DNA of 64,000 bases from Dillenia suffruticosa. Its lineage: Eukaryota > Streptophyta > Magnoliopsida > Dilleniales > Dilleniaceae. Shown here one piece after another: positions 1 to 11,189 of this stretch. Each line of letters begins with the position of its first letter. The first letter of the stretch is position 1. The position numbers and the translations under genes were made by a program. The notes under the pieces were generated by a model. It saw nothing but the letters and a program-made list of their open reading frames with translations, was not told the origin of the DNA and searched no databases. The stretch spans positions 16,957,490 through 17,021,489 of the forward strand of contig JAVTVX010000010.1 of NCBI GenBank assembly GCA_033439265.1, given 5' to 3'.

Positions 1-175
1 ATTCATGTTGTATATAAATGAGTACGCAGCATGTGGTGTCTCAAAAATTTATAGTCGTACATTAATTTTTTACCAACCAAAGCACGAAATTAGCATGCAC
101 CGAAATGAAAACAAAAACAGGAAAATAGAAATAAATATGAAACAATGTAAGAAAATGATAATTTGTAAAAATACA
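1..175 (+). repeat. Dispersed inverted repeat, left arm
   Basis: The first 80 bases closely match the reverse complement of about 7693-7768. Shared blocks include TATATAAATGAGTACGCA and GGTGTCTCAAAAATTTATA. Weaker similarity appears to continue for about another 90 bases in both copies. The left arm is cut by the window edge, so the element may extend further. No open reading frame explains the similarity, so it is read as a non-coding transposon-derived repeat of unknown family. Confidence 0.6.
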
Positions 176-2260
176 AAAAAAAAAAAAAAGAAATGTGGGG
201 AAAAACATAAATATAAAAAATAAGGATTTTTATATAAATATTAATTATTTTATATAAATAATAGAATATTCATCTTTTATAATAAAAATCTAAAATAATC
301 AAATATGTAATTATTAATTATAAGAAAAATGTATAAAAATAAAAATTATAATTAAATAAATAAATAATACATTAAATATAAAATATATATATATATATAA
401 ATTTTCATACAAGTATTAATTAATTTAACATATTAAAATATTTTAAAAAGAGAAAACGTCAGTACCAAAAACAATTTCCATGCATAAGAAACATGGAGTA
501 GGAAGTGTTTGGGGGAAAAAAAGTTTCTCAAGAAGGAGTTTTTTTTTTTTTTTTAAAAAGAAATAAACATTGATAACTTAATTTTTTTATATATATAAAA
601 TGAATGATTTTTCTTACAAAGCCTTTTTTCTTTGCACTGATCGAAAATATCACAAAAATAAAATTAAAACAAAATATTAATTTAAACACATCCACCCTTT
701 AAACTTAAGATGGAACACCTCTTTTCTTTTCTTCTTTTTTGAGGAAATAGGTCATAGCATTCCCTGCTTCATTCTTGAAGACAAGCATGCAAAAAAAAAA
801 AAAAAGTAAATTTATTTATTCCATACTTTACTATTAACCTTTTACATATCCTTAAAAGTTTGTTCATTAATAAAAATTTTAAACACACGAAGTTAGGCAT
901 ATGTCTCAATCTTGTTCAACATGGGAAAAAGAGGAAGGAAAAAAGGGAAACACAAGACCTTAGTTTGGCTCAATGTAAATGAAAGGGGACTGTGCTGTCC
1001 TTTTCCTTTTTCCTGTGCTTGAATCACCTGCATTTGATCTTAAAACACTCTGCAACTTGGTACATTGCCACTAGTGGTCTCAAATGATCAAAATTTTTAT
1101 ATTACTCTTGAGGTACTATTTAGGTCCACACATGGGATTGGAACAGTTTTAAGAGAATTTTGACCAGTCAAATGTTGCAATTGACAAATGTTTTTTTTTT
1201 TTTTCCTCAATTTAATTAGGTTAGTACCAGATTCTCTTTTTCCCAGATGGGCAGTGCAATTAATCCTAAATTAAAGACACTGCCTTCACACCCCATTAGT
1301 GAAAAATGAAAATAGCCACACAATTTTGATTTGGGTAGATGGGTGGATGGCTCCTATGGCATGATGTATACCAATTTGTGTCACATGGGCTTATGCAGTG
1401 GAACTTTTCAAAATAAGGCAGTGCTCTCCTCTCCATTAAACTATATTAGAATTCAAGTTTTGTGACTGCAGATCTAATAGGTGCCATGTGCTTCTCAATC
1501 CAAATCCAGAAAAATTATTTCCCACTTAATTTTGCAATATCTTTACATTCCTTGATCTGCTATTATCATTGAGTCTATGTTCTTATTGGAACATCTGAGT
1601 AGTAAAGAGTTCTTATTTAAATATCTTTTCTAAAATTAAGTATTTCAAGTAATTTCGTGATTTTTGAAATTTTTATATAACAAAAAAAAAATTATTGAGC
1701 CCATTTCTTTAATAATCAACTTATTGATTGCCCACTCTCGTGAGAAGGTGAAATAGGAAAAAAGGTTTATTTCTTGAGGTCAATGGTAATCGTCTGAACT
1801 GCTTTCTCTTTTGTATTAAGTTTGGTTGTTGAATTATGTTTAGATTTTTCAAACCATTTAGTAGTATTATCATAATTAATTTAACTTAGCAACTATAATT
1901 ATAATTTAAATTAAATTAAATATATTTTATATAATAGTAACGCACAAAATGAGCAGTCAACCTCGGTAGGTGCTATGTGTTGAATAACTAAAAGCAAAAA
2001 ATAAATTTACACTTCGTTTATTGAAAATATTTTTTGTGAAATAAATTTATTTTATTTTATTTTGAATAACTTTTCTTTTATTAAAAAAAAAAAAAGAACA
2101 CACTTATTATCATCCAGCATCCGATAGCCTGAGTGACCAATTGGCAATTAGTACTCATAAACATAAATATATTGGGATTAAATTATGGGTCTAGAATCAA
2201 ATCTCCTTTCAGTGACATGGCATGGCATCATTATATGAAACTGCCCAACAACCTTTGCAT
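1..2260. other. AT-rich spacer
   Basis: No coding region is supported here. Short open frames near the left end consist of lysine- and asparagine-rich low-complexity sequence. The stretch holds many A and T runs, and its first 170 bases are one arm of a dispersed inverted repeat annotated separately. The last part is presumably promoter for the RTFL gene that follows. Confidence 0.6.
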
Positions 2261-2265
2261 CGGCT

Positions 2266-2402
2266 ACTTTATATATCCTAAAGGCCTGACCGTGACCTAG
2301 ACCCGGACCTTAACTCTCTCCCCCTCCCCCCCCCCCCCCGCCTCCCCCCGCCCTTCCCTCTTTTGTATTTGCCCCCGGTGATACGATTCAGAGTTGAGCA
2401 TC
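2266..2402 (+). promoter_or_regulatory. TATA-like box and C-rich leader of the RTFL gene
   Basis: A TATATA run lies near 2271-2276, about 130 bases before the RTFL start codon. It is followed by a pyrimidine-rich stretch that includes an almost pure run of C at about 2320-2339. The arrangement fits a core promoter plus CT-rich 5' leader of a plant gene. The transcription start is not visible. Confidence 0.4.
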
Positions 2403-2753
2403 ATGGAGGAGAAATGGAAACTCACAAAGAAAGAAGGTTCAAGAAGCCGATCCTCAAACTCAACGTCAGCATCCTTTAAATCCCCATCACTCGTCAGAAG
2501 TTTCTCAACAAAATGCACCACATCTTCTTCCTCTTCGGCACCAACAGCATCATCATCTCTCCCTCGAAGTTCTTCCCTAAAATATTCGTCATCATCACCA
2601 AAGTCTCCTCCAATGCAAAGTCTCCCTCAGAAAGGCTCTTCTTTCACTAGAAAATGCAATAGCTTGGCTAAGGAGCAAAAGGCCAGATTCTACATCATGA
2701 GGCGATGTGTTACGATGCTTGTTTGTTGGCGCAAATATGGTGACAGAAATTGA
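2403..2753 (+). CDS. ROTUNDIFOLIA-like / DEVIL (RTFL/DVL) small polypeptide
   Basis: This intronless gene encodes 116 residues. The first 90 or so are a variable serine-rich stretch of low complexity. The C-terminus, about residues 93-114, carries the RTF/DVL motif: KARFYIMRRCVTM followed by LVCWRKYGD, with the family's conserved Cys and Trp residues. Overexpressed members of this land-plant family shorten organs by restricting cell proliferation, and they associate with the plasma membrane. The start chosen is the first ATG. A longer frame begins at TTG 2394, which is not a credible plant start. GA repeats immediately follow the stop codon. By position the closest Arabidopsis relatives are probably RTFL4/RTFL5. 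The family call is firm; the subgroup is inferred. Confidence 0.93.
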   Translation: MEEKWKLTKKEGSRSRSSNSTSASFKSPSLVRSFSTKCTTSSSSSAPTASSSLPRSSSLKYSSSSPKSPPMQSLPQKGSSFTRKCNSLAKEQKARFYIMRRCVTMLVCWRKYGDRN

Positions 2754-3075
2754 TAAGAGAGAGAGAGAGAGAGATAGAAAGAGAGGCACCGACTCTCTAT
2801 CTCACTCTCTCCCCTCTTTGAATTTCTTCTTCTTCGCTTTGAGATGGGATTCTGGGGTTAAAAACCCAGATAAATTTTTTGGGTTTTTGCCATCCAATTA
2901 AGAAGAAGGCATCAATAGTTCAGCCCTTTTTTGTTAATCTTTTTTTTTTTTTCCTGTTTCAGTCTTAAATGTTGTACTATTTTTGTGATAGTGGTATTCT
3001 GCAAAATCAGATTAATTAGAACAAAAAAACTTAATTTTTAATTTTGAGGGATTTTTTCTTTTCAATTGCATCCGA

Positions 3076-3116
<41 letters not shown>

Positions 3117-4107
3117 CCATCCATGTCCAGGGTATAAAACATGAAAAGAGACATGATCTGCATCGGAAATGCAGGACATGTGTTTCTGTTTTGACAAAAG
3201 GCAAGGAGATGATTTCGAGGTTTGTAAAAAAAACCCCTTGACTGACCAAATTGACGCATGACAATTCAATTCTTAGGGAATCAATCAGATAATCTTCTTG
3301 TTGTGGGTGCCTTAGAATGGGTCTAAATAACTCTCTCAGTTATCTCTCTGACTTTCTTGAAATCAAGGAAATTCTACCCCCACCCTTTTTCAACCACCCA
3401 AAAATAAAAAAATAAAATATAAAGGCACCGTTAATGGTAATACTGACATCATGCCTTATTTTACAGAAAGTTCAAATGGATTAAAATCATCTGATCAATG
3501 CATATCATTCGTATTATTTCAAAGAGACTTTTATATATTTTTTGATGTAAATGTATTCTTATCATTAAGATTTAATTTGATTAATTTGATCAAATATTAT
3601 AAAACTTATTAAAAGATTAACTTATTTTATTTTTAAAATTTAAATTTAAAAATTTGATTATCCAACCATTGTATCCATATAAGATCGGTAAAGAGATCTT
3701 TATAGATAATCTTTGTTTTTCATAGAGCTTAGAGGCATAATCATGCTCGGCTTACTAATAAGTCTCGAAGCATTATACAAGTTACCCTTGGGCAAGCCAC
3801 AAGTTTTTTATAACCCCAAAGTCTTATTCAGAGAATTCTTGGTTAGACTAATTTCATAACACTTAGCTTCGCGAGTGATCCTGGGTTTATTGCTGAGCTT
3901 ATTGTGCTTTCCTGGCTCCCAAAATTCCAGATGGAAACAAGTGGGAGTGGAACGAACCAATGAACATGACAAAGACAAGCATCCGTAAATGGAGAGTCTT
4001 GTCGTGTGGGTCCATAAATCATGCAACCCTAGCATTGCTACTTGATTTGCTGATTACATCATTTAGTACCTATTATGTCCTCATTAAGGTCAGGTATATA
4101 TTATAAT
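2754..4107. other. Spacer with GA microsatellites
   Basis: This is the 3' flank of the RTFL gene and the spacer beyond it. An imperfect GA run follows the stop codon (2757-2774) and a pure (GA)18 lies at 3079-3114. Short open frames overlapping these repeats are repeat translations. No gene is supported. Confidence 0.6.
3079..3114. repeat. (GA)18 microsatellite
   Basis: An uninterrupted dinucleotide GA run of 36 bases. Confidence 0.95.
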
Positions 4108-4170
4108 GGAATAGGATCAAAACATACTTTTCTCGGCCTTTTGGCTAAGATCAAGGAATAGGATCAAAAC
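4108..4170 (+). mobile_element. Truncated U2 snRNA retro-insertion with 16-bp target duplication
   Basis: Positions 4124-4154 match the first 31 nucleotides of U2 snRNA from its exact 5' end, including the conserved block CTCGGCCTTTTGGCTAAGAT. The insert is flanked by perfect 16-bp direct repeats, GGAATAGGATCAAAAC, at 4108-4123 and 4155-4170. U2 similarity stops exactly at the right repeat. No plant snRNA promoter element was seen upstream. The structure fits a 5'-anchored, 3'-truncated U2 cDNA inserted by retrotransposon machinery. It cannot make a functional U2. Confidence 0.85.
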
Positions 4171-4464
4171 TCGCATTTTTGCTAAATTTTGGTTAGTGCT
4201 TGTTAAGAAATGGTTGTTTGATCTGTTCGGTACAAGAATATCCCCTAGAGGCAAAAGTAAAAAATCAGACTCGAAAAATTTGAGCCCAATTGTCTTTGGC
4301 ATCAAATCGATAAACCATGTGCATGCCCAACTAGTGTACAGAGTACTAGGGCCAATGTCAGAATGCCAGTAGGGCCAAATGTTATGGGTACATGCTATTA
4401 TTGAAGTTGTGCTTTTTCCTGTTTGCTAGAAACCAAAAAGAAGACCGATGTTTCTTTAGTCTAG

Positions 4465-4625
4465 TGTGAAGGATATTAATATCTCATATTAAAAATCGAA
4501 ATTTGAGTTTTGATAGTTATAAAAACGACGTTAAGAGAGTTTTCTCCCGATTAAGACTCGACAGTAGCTCTGTCGAGATTAGTCAGAGTAAAACTCTAGA
4601 TACTCAGCGGTGGATCAAATTTAGA
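4465..4625 (+). mobile_element. Possible degraded LTR/TRIM fragment
   Basis: The segment begins TGTGAAGGATATTAATATCT, like many plant LTRs. It contains a perfect hairpin, CTCGACAG (4557-4564) and CTGTCGAG (4570-4577). From 4611 follows TGGATCAAAT, which resembles a primer-binding site for initiator methionine tRNA (TGGTATCA...) with two bases lost. No second LTR or internal coding region was found. The call rests on these partial resemblances only. Confidence 0.3.
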
Positions 4626-4983
4626 GAACAAAAAAAAAAGAAACCAAAAGGAAGTCATAAGAGCACAGTTTAATAGTATAAATTCTCTCTCCAAAATGAT
4701 TATCCCAGTTTCAAATATTTGGAAAAAAAAAAAAACAAAGAAACCAAAAAGACAAGGGGGGGACACTGATTTCATTTGAGAGAGAGAGAGAGTCACGTAA
4801 CTTTGAATATATTTGATTTATTAAGGTTTCTTAATTATTGGGGCTCAAGAATATTAAAAAAAAAAAACAGGTCTCATATTACAATGGAGATCCATAATGC
4901 GGCGTTTTATAAGAGGCAACCCATGACATTCATGTAATAAATATTTAGGAGGGAAAATTGTGGACAAAACACACTCTCTTTCT
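4626..4983. other. 3' flank of the laccase gene
   Basis: A-rich spacer with several adenine runs and a short GA tract near 4778-4792. It probably contains the laccase 3' untranslated region and polyadenylation signals. No gene is supported. Confidence 0.5.
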
Positions 4984-7132
4984 CTAGCATTTGGGAAGAT
5001 CAGACGGCGGCGGAGGCAGCTTCTGATTAGGTAATTTTCCGTCCATCACCACCCAAGCCATTCTCAATCCCCAACTCAAATGCACGTCGAAGTGACAATG
5101 CATGAACCACACTCCTATTCATTCACAGTTAATACACACCATACAATTATTAATATCTTCAAAATTTATCATAAAAAGTCAATAGCTAAAATCAGTAAAA
5201 ATAATTTACCTGGGTTGTCTGCGAGGAAACGAATGGCAACCCAACCACCAGACGGGACAGCAACAGTGTTTCTTTCGACAGGATCCACAAGGTTAAAATT
5301 GGAAGGGTCTTTATTAGGATCAAAGTTTCCAAAACCTTGTCCTACTACAAAGTGATTAAACCCATGAAGATGTAGCGGGTGTGACTCCGCCCCAAGAATG
5401 CTAGTGTCCTGCAATACTAATTCCACGCTGGTATTGAATGGGAGCACTACCACTTTGGTTGCATTTGTCACCGTTGTGTTGTTGGGTGGAGTGCCCGTAT
5501 AATTGAATGGCATCAGAGGAGTGCTTGGGAAATCGTTCGTGTACACCCCATTGGACTGTCCGAAGAAATGGGCTTGTAATAGGGCCGTTGTGGGTAGAGC
5601 ACAAGAGATGTTGCAAGAGATGTTGTTTACTGAAGCTGCGAATTTGGTTCCGTTTGGGCCTTGGCAGGTCTGGTCTTTCGGACATGGGCTTGACCCGAGG
5701 CCCACTGTGAAGAAAAATCGTTTTTGGACTGTTTGGGGTACGTTGGCGGGGAACTGTGCATTTGCAAAGCTCCTAAATCTTCGACTAAAATTTGCAGCAT
5801 AGGAAGTGTCATTTATTTGGGGAAGTGTAGGTTTAATCGTAGGAAGTGTTTTATTTGATTTTGATGGTTGTTCGTATTCAAGAACTCCAGCGACTGTGGA
5901 GTTGTCTAAGGTACCCTGGCCAGTGAAGTATGGCCTAGCTAGCATTAGGAAACTTGAACTTGGGGCGCTGGTCATGGTCTTGAGTAGAACATTGGAGGTC
6001 TGTCCTGGCGTGATAAGAATGACATCGGCATTGAAGGGTTTGACATAGACCGCATCGGCATCGACAATTGTCAGGCTGTGATTTGCTATGCTGAAGAAAA
6101 GATCATCATTGAGCGCAGCGTTGATCAAGCGAATCATATACGTCTTTCCGGGCTTCACTCTTAGCTTGAATGTCTCTGCAATGCTCCAAAACGGTCCTTA
6201 AAAAAATATAAACCTATGTGGAATAAAAAGGTGAGAAGAAGATTATGTGTACCATTAGCAGAACAATTGTATAATGGGCCGGGAAGCCCATTAATGGTGT
6301 AAGCATCGGAAACATTGGGCCCTGCCCCAGTTTGAAGGGCTTGGCTGATAACGGCCTAAGTGTCTGCATTCCACCACTCTCCTGCATCCATCATGTTACT
6401 TGGCACTTAAAAAATAGATCAACTTGGTAAATGGAAAACTTTGGTAAAATTAACGTAGTTCTAGTTACTACCAAAGATGATTGGGACTTCCTTGTGAGGT
6501 TTGGGAAATGGGTAAGAAGTATTGTGCTTAGGGAGGATTGTTATAGGACCATAAACTGTAGCTCTGAGCCATGAAATGTGGGCATGCCAGAGCAGAGTTC
6601 CTCTTTGTCCAACAATGGTGAAATTGTACACATAACTCTGCCCAGTTTGAATAGGGCATTGTGTTATATATGCTGGCCCATCTGCCCATCCACTCCGAAG
6701 CTGTCGAATTCCATGCCTGTCACCAAATCAATCACATTATTAACCAGGATTAATATAGGAAAATGATAAAGTTCATTGATTGGTACGGTACTATGTTACC
6801 AGTGGATGCTAATGCTGTTGGGAACATGATTAACAACTTTCACCGAAACCCTGTCGCCTTCTCTAGCAATGATACGAGGTCCAGGGAATTTCCCATTCAC
6901 TGTGATTATAGTTTTTGTGTGGCAAAGCCGAGTCACATTTTGCAACTTTATCTGTAAACGACTAAGATCAATGAATAACTTAAGTACAATGTTGTCCTAA
7001 GAAAAATGATTCTCGTACCTCGAACTTGTAGTGCCTAGTAATCCCAGCATTTTGTGCAGCCACATCATCAGATAAGAACCACAGACTGCACACAAGCAAA
7101 AGTGTAAATGAAGAAAAATTCGAAGCACCCAT
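4984..7132 (-). pseudogene. Laccase gene (LAC17/LAC2-like) with premature TAG at codon 179
   Basis: Six exons: 7132-7019, 6951-6800, 6716-6472, 6381-6253, 6175-5210 and 5114-4984. They join to 579 codons including the stop, the usual plant laccase size, and the 152, 245 and 129-bp exons match the conserved family structure. Residues 1-26 look like a secretory signal peptide. All copper-ligand motifs are present: HWHG (H88, H90), WHAH, HPLHLHG and HCHFDVH...GL near the end. The C-terminus is SDLPKC. Laccases are apoplastic multicopper oxidases that couple monolignols during lignification. Codon 179 (6358-6356), in the segment reading EWWNADT-stop-AVISQAL, is TAG where the family has Glu. Everything else is open and correctly spliced. 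A product ending there would lose the type 1 copper site. It may be a young pseudogene, a null allele or a sequencing error. Confidence 0.9.
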
Positions 7133-7489
7133 AATGCTTTGGAGAAAGTATTGGCTTTGTATTAGATCTCTTAGCATCCGATGATTCTGTAAAGCGCCTG
7201 TACTGTGAGTAATATATAGACCGACAAAAAGGGTGTGTCTGGTTTGGTTGTCTAAATTAGGTAATTCCAATATTTTTATCAAAATACCAAAAAAAGTACA
7301 TCTACCTTAAATTCCTAATACTGGTTCCAACCCAATAATCCCATAATGTTGTTTAGTCGAGCCTTAGCTTTGGAGTGCTGTTAAAGTGAAATCCATTCTC
7401 TTTGACCCCATTGCTGTTTCTTTCAATCCCTTCTCTTCCATTGCAATATAACTCCAAAATTGCCCTTCAATTCACAAAACAATATTTTT

Positions 7490-7590
7490 AACATTTCCCT
7501 CTTTCAAGACAAATCTCTTAATCTTAAATCAGTGAAAAGCACCTTTTTTTTTTTTTTTTTTATAAACCACCGGTCAAATCTAGTTCGATT
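7490..7590 (+). repeat. Direct repeat, copy 1
   Basis: Shares TCTTAATCTTAAATCAGT, a poly-T run and CACCGGTCAAAT with 7955-8055 in the same order and orientation, about 465 bases away. The copies differ by scattered substitutions and poly-T length. Confidence 0.75.
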
Positions 7591-7594
7591 ATAT

Positions 7595-7768
7595 GTTTCT
7601 TACAAAAAGTTACTTTTCTGTATCATTTCATATCTATTTTTGGTTTCTCGTTTCTGTTTCACTTTTGTGCAAACTAATTCTATGTTTTGTTTGGTAAAAC
7701 AATGAATGTACGACATTATAAATTTTTGAGACACCACATGGTGCGTACTCATTTATATACAAAATGAA
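7595..7768 (-). repeat. Dispersed inverted repeat, right arm
   Basis: Reverse-complement counterpart of the first 170 bases of the window. The strongest match is 7693-7768. It lies between the two direct-repeat copies at 7490 and 7955. Confidence 0.6.
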
Positions 7769-7954
7769 TAAATTTAGTGTAGAGTAATCTTATTTGATTC
7801 AAATTTAACTTTTGTTAATCATGTGGGCTGGGAATGTGAGCATTTGAAGGCTCACATGCCAACAGTTGATCAGCAACACCCAGAGAAGGAGCTACAGACT
7901 TAGATCTTTTTAAGTTGTGGTTCATACACACCAAGTAAACAGTCAAAATGTTTT

Positions 7955-8055
7955 CAACACTTCCCTTTTTCAAGACAAGTCTCTTAATCTTAAATCAGTA
8001 AAAAGCACTTTTTTTTTTTTAATAAAACACCGGTCAAATACAGTTTGAGTCGGAT
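7955..8055 (+). repeat. Direct repeat, copy 2
   Basis: Second copy of the repeat at 7490-7590, again with TCTTAATCTTAAATCAGT, a T run and CACCGGTCAAAT. Confidence 0.75.
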
Positions 8056-8796
8056 TAGTAAAAAGTATGTTTTAACTATTGTTCCGTGGGAATGTCAATT
8101 TCTATGATTTTCATGTGAGCTAGTAGTGATGCTTTCTTTTGTATTTATGGTTGGTGATAGTACGTGCTAGAACCATATATGTGCCTCATAAATCCAAGCC
8201 AAACAACAAAGATTGAGACATTTGACCCACTTTTACTTATAAGCAAGATAAGAATAATAGTGCTTTATAATTGGTAGGTTATTTGGTTATTTTATATGTT
8301 GTCCTAGACTACAAAACTTAACTACTAAAACTTCACCATCAAACCTAAATCGATCCGTCACCGATCTGAAAACTACTTGATTGAGAAAAAAAATGACAAT
8401 CGAATCAAATCTAAACCCTTGTGGTCTTACTGCCGATGAAACCTTTTCTCTTTCCATTTAATGCCATTTTTGGGTCACTCTTTGGGGTGTAGTATTAGAA
8501 AACTCAATTCTCACTTTAGAAGTTTGCCGTTGAATAAAAAAAAAAAAAAGTTACAATAACAAAACCTTTAGTGAGAAAATAATTACTCGACATTGAAGCA
8601 TCATACTTGCCCTTGCTGGGTCTATGTCATAGCATATTTGAGTCTCCAACAAAAAGAGTCGGAATATGCATGCCTTCATTTCTGTTCAATCATGTGAAAT
8701 CAAGGTAAAAGAGGAGACCCACAAACAACAACGTGCGACATAATTAAACATTAAATGCTCACATATGGGTAAAATCCGTTAAGAAAGTGCATATTA

Positions 8797-10057
8797 TTAG
8801 TCCCAAATCATGACAACTGCTATTATAGCCACACCAAGGAGCACAGCCATGAACTTGTAGAACGGAGTGTCGAAATAACATCTCTCTTGGGGTTTGAAGC
8901 CCTTGGCCATGAGATGATTGATGGCAACGTAAATGAAAACCCCACAAGCAAGGCCCATAGAGATTGCGTAAATCCAATCCGCGACTGCCCCTTGAGTCGT
9001 AGCATCAATGGCAATGCCGATGCCTACACCAATGGGGCTTGAAATGGCAAAAGCAAAAGAATAAGCTGCCGTTGTCAAAAATGGCCTCTTTGGTAGCATC
9101 CTCAAAAGCGCTATTCCCATGGCAATGGCTGCAAATATCTTGTGCAAAGATATTGTCCATAAATTTCTCCATGCATCTGCCTTGGTAGCTGTAAAACATG
9201 ATTAAAATGAGTCCTTGGTAAGACTCCTAAATGTGAAAAACATGGCTTAATATGCACCATATTCTATTTGGTTGTTCATTTCAGCACGTAAAGATTAATT
9301 TTTAATAAATTATCAGCATATTTTAATAAATTTAAATAAATATTTATTTAAAAATCAATCAAAACATATTGATATAATTTATTTTATAAAATTTAATATT
9401 TTTAAAATTACTCAGCATGCAAAGCCCAGTATTAAAATGTATACCTGCAACTCCCACCGCAATGCCCTCGAAAACTGAATGAAAGCATAATGCAAGAATG
9501 AGAAGAATAGTGTCTCCCAAATTCGTGGTCCTCAAGAAAACCGGATTCATATCCATTCCCATCTCATCTCCATGCTTAACCTGCCTTCCTTCTTCAACCT
9601 CCACTCTTGTTTCATTCTTGTCGCCACTTGTGAGAAGAATCACAACACAATCACCCAACATGGTGAGAAGATAACCAGAAGAGGCCAGCATGAAGGAAAA
9701 AGGGTATGTTTTGGTGGTAAGATCACCAAAAGTAGAGGTTGAGTCACTCAGGAAATGCATTAGAGAAGTCCCCAAAAAGACTCCTCCGGCAAACTGAGTT
9801 CCCAACAATAGAAAACTCTCATTCCATCTGTAAAAATATGGAGAGACTCCACCTGCAAACGTACTCACAAGTAGAATTATCAAACACCATATTTTCACCA
9901 AAATTAACCCTCTTGAGTGCAAGTCAACATGGTCTATACCGTCTCCTCCGCTGTCACCGTGACCGCTGGTCTGGGACAACTGAAGGGACAAGAGAAACCC
10001 GATGATCAGAAACGTTGACTTGAGGCATGAGGGGGTGGAAACAGAGTTGGAGTCCAT
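8797..10057 (-). CDS. ZIP family zinc/divalent metal transporter (ZIP2/ZIP11-like)
   Basis: Two exons, 10057-9445 and 9188-8797, give 334 residues. An N-terminal signal-like segment is followed by eight predicted membrane spans. Helix IV carries [12 protein letters not shown] and helix [15 protein letters not shown], the His-rich amphipathic helices that form the ZIP metal path. The protein ends [19 protein letters not shown]. Arabidopsis ZIP2 has the same [13 protein letters not shown]-like and SPIGVGIGI-like stretches, so this subgroup is favoured over the IRT/ZIP1 group. The loop between helices III and IV is acidic and Met/Asp-rich with only one His (about KHGDEMGMD), unlike the His repeats of many ZIPs. 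ZIP2 in Arabidopsis is a plasma-membrane Zn/Mn transporter involved in root-to-shoot transfer; the same role here is inferred. The start is the first ATG; the frame opens from a TTG at 10099, which was rejected. Confidence 0.92.
9189..9444 (-). other. Intron of the ZIP gene
   Basis: A 256-base AT-rich intron with GTATAC donor and TTTTACAG acceptor on the minus strand. It splits an alanine codon between GIAVGVA and TKADAWRN. Confidence 0.85.
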
Positions 10058-10305
10058 GAAAGGAGAGCTTAACAACTGAGTTGAGTTTTGGAACGTCAAT
10101 CAGAGATTTATATATAATAAGCTGTTACCAATTAGGCTAAACCAATCTCTCAAATTGCCTTCTTGGGTAGTACAAGTTTGACTTTTGAACAATGTACTAC
10201 AAATACACACGTACGCTTTCCAAGTTTGATGGGTTTTGTGCCAACTGTCATTCATTTGAACAACCAGGTAATAACAATATGAAATCCATATTAAAGTGAT
10301 TAAAT

Positions 10306-10308
<3 letters not shown>

Positions 10309-10337
<29 letters not shown>
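10309..10337. repeat. (AT)n microsatellite
   Basis: About 14 consecutive AT units. Confidence 0.9.
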
Positions 10338-10339
<2 letters not shown>

Positions 10340-11189
10340 TTATATTTTTTTTTTAAAAAAAAAAGAAAAATTATAATTTTTACCCAAAAAAATAATATTT
10401 AGTTTTATAATTTTAGATATTATATATACAATACATGATAATTTCTTCTTATTATTTAAAGGGTGGATGAGGATGAAGACGAGGATGTGCTGAAAATTGA
10501 AATGCAGTTGAAAACTGGTGAGGGAATATCCCCAAGGCTCTTGCCCTGGACAGCTATTTAGTACATTTTTAACTGGTTTCTATAAATCCGTTGACTATTT
10601 CCGCAAATCCTCTCTTCACGTCTTACGTAATATCTCTTTTCTTTTGATGTCTTCATAATTATAATGAAAGCCGGGAATATCCACAAGTATTTTTTCAGAT
10701 TAATATTGATGACGTAGCTTTATTTTTATTTTTTCAGATTAATATTAATTCTCTTGTACTATATTTACAAGTATCAAATAAATAAATTCAAAATCTTAAT
10801 TAATCTATTACTAAATTTATGAATCATTAGTCTAATTGAGATCGAAAAAAAAGGAGTAGGTGAGATTCAAAAGGATCGAAAAGGGGGAAGAGAAGAAAAT
10901 TGTTGATAGGAAGACTAGCTTGAATCGAGAGCCCGAAGGCTTCAACATATGTGTTGGGTACCTCAACTCGAGGTTTGTTTGAAATGCATTAAAAGTAGTT
11001 GTAGATATTAATTTTTAGGGAATAAATAACATTTGAAATATTTTTTTTTTAAAAAAATTGTTAGGTGGAAATTTTTTTCTAGAAATTTTAAGGGCAAATT
11101 ATATATATATATATATATTTTTTTGGGTAGCGAACCATAGTTTGACATATTGAAAAATGATGTTTTATTGTTTTCTCCACATTTTTAGA

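Larger units (their letters stand above)
7133..8796. other. Spacer between laccase and ZIP genes, with repeats
   Basis: Laccase promoter side and ZIP 3' flank. It contains the right arm of the inverted repeat that starts the window and a pair of about 100-bp direct repeats on either side of that arm. No coding region is supported. Confidence 0.6.

Noticed and set aside
4601-4617. AGCGGTGGATCA-like match to the start of animal 5.8S rRNA
   Set aside because: Only a dozen bases match, plant 5.8S differs there, and no further rRNA sequence follows. Treated as chance within an LTR-like fragment.
9359-10099. ZIP frame beginning at 10099
   Set aside because: That codon is TTG; the first ATG in frame is at 10057, and the frame also runs past the splice donor at 9444.
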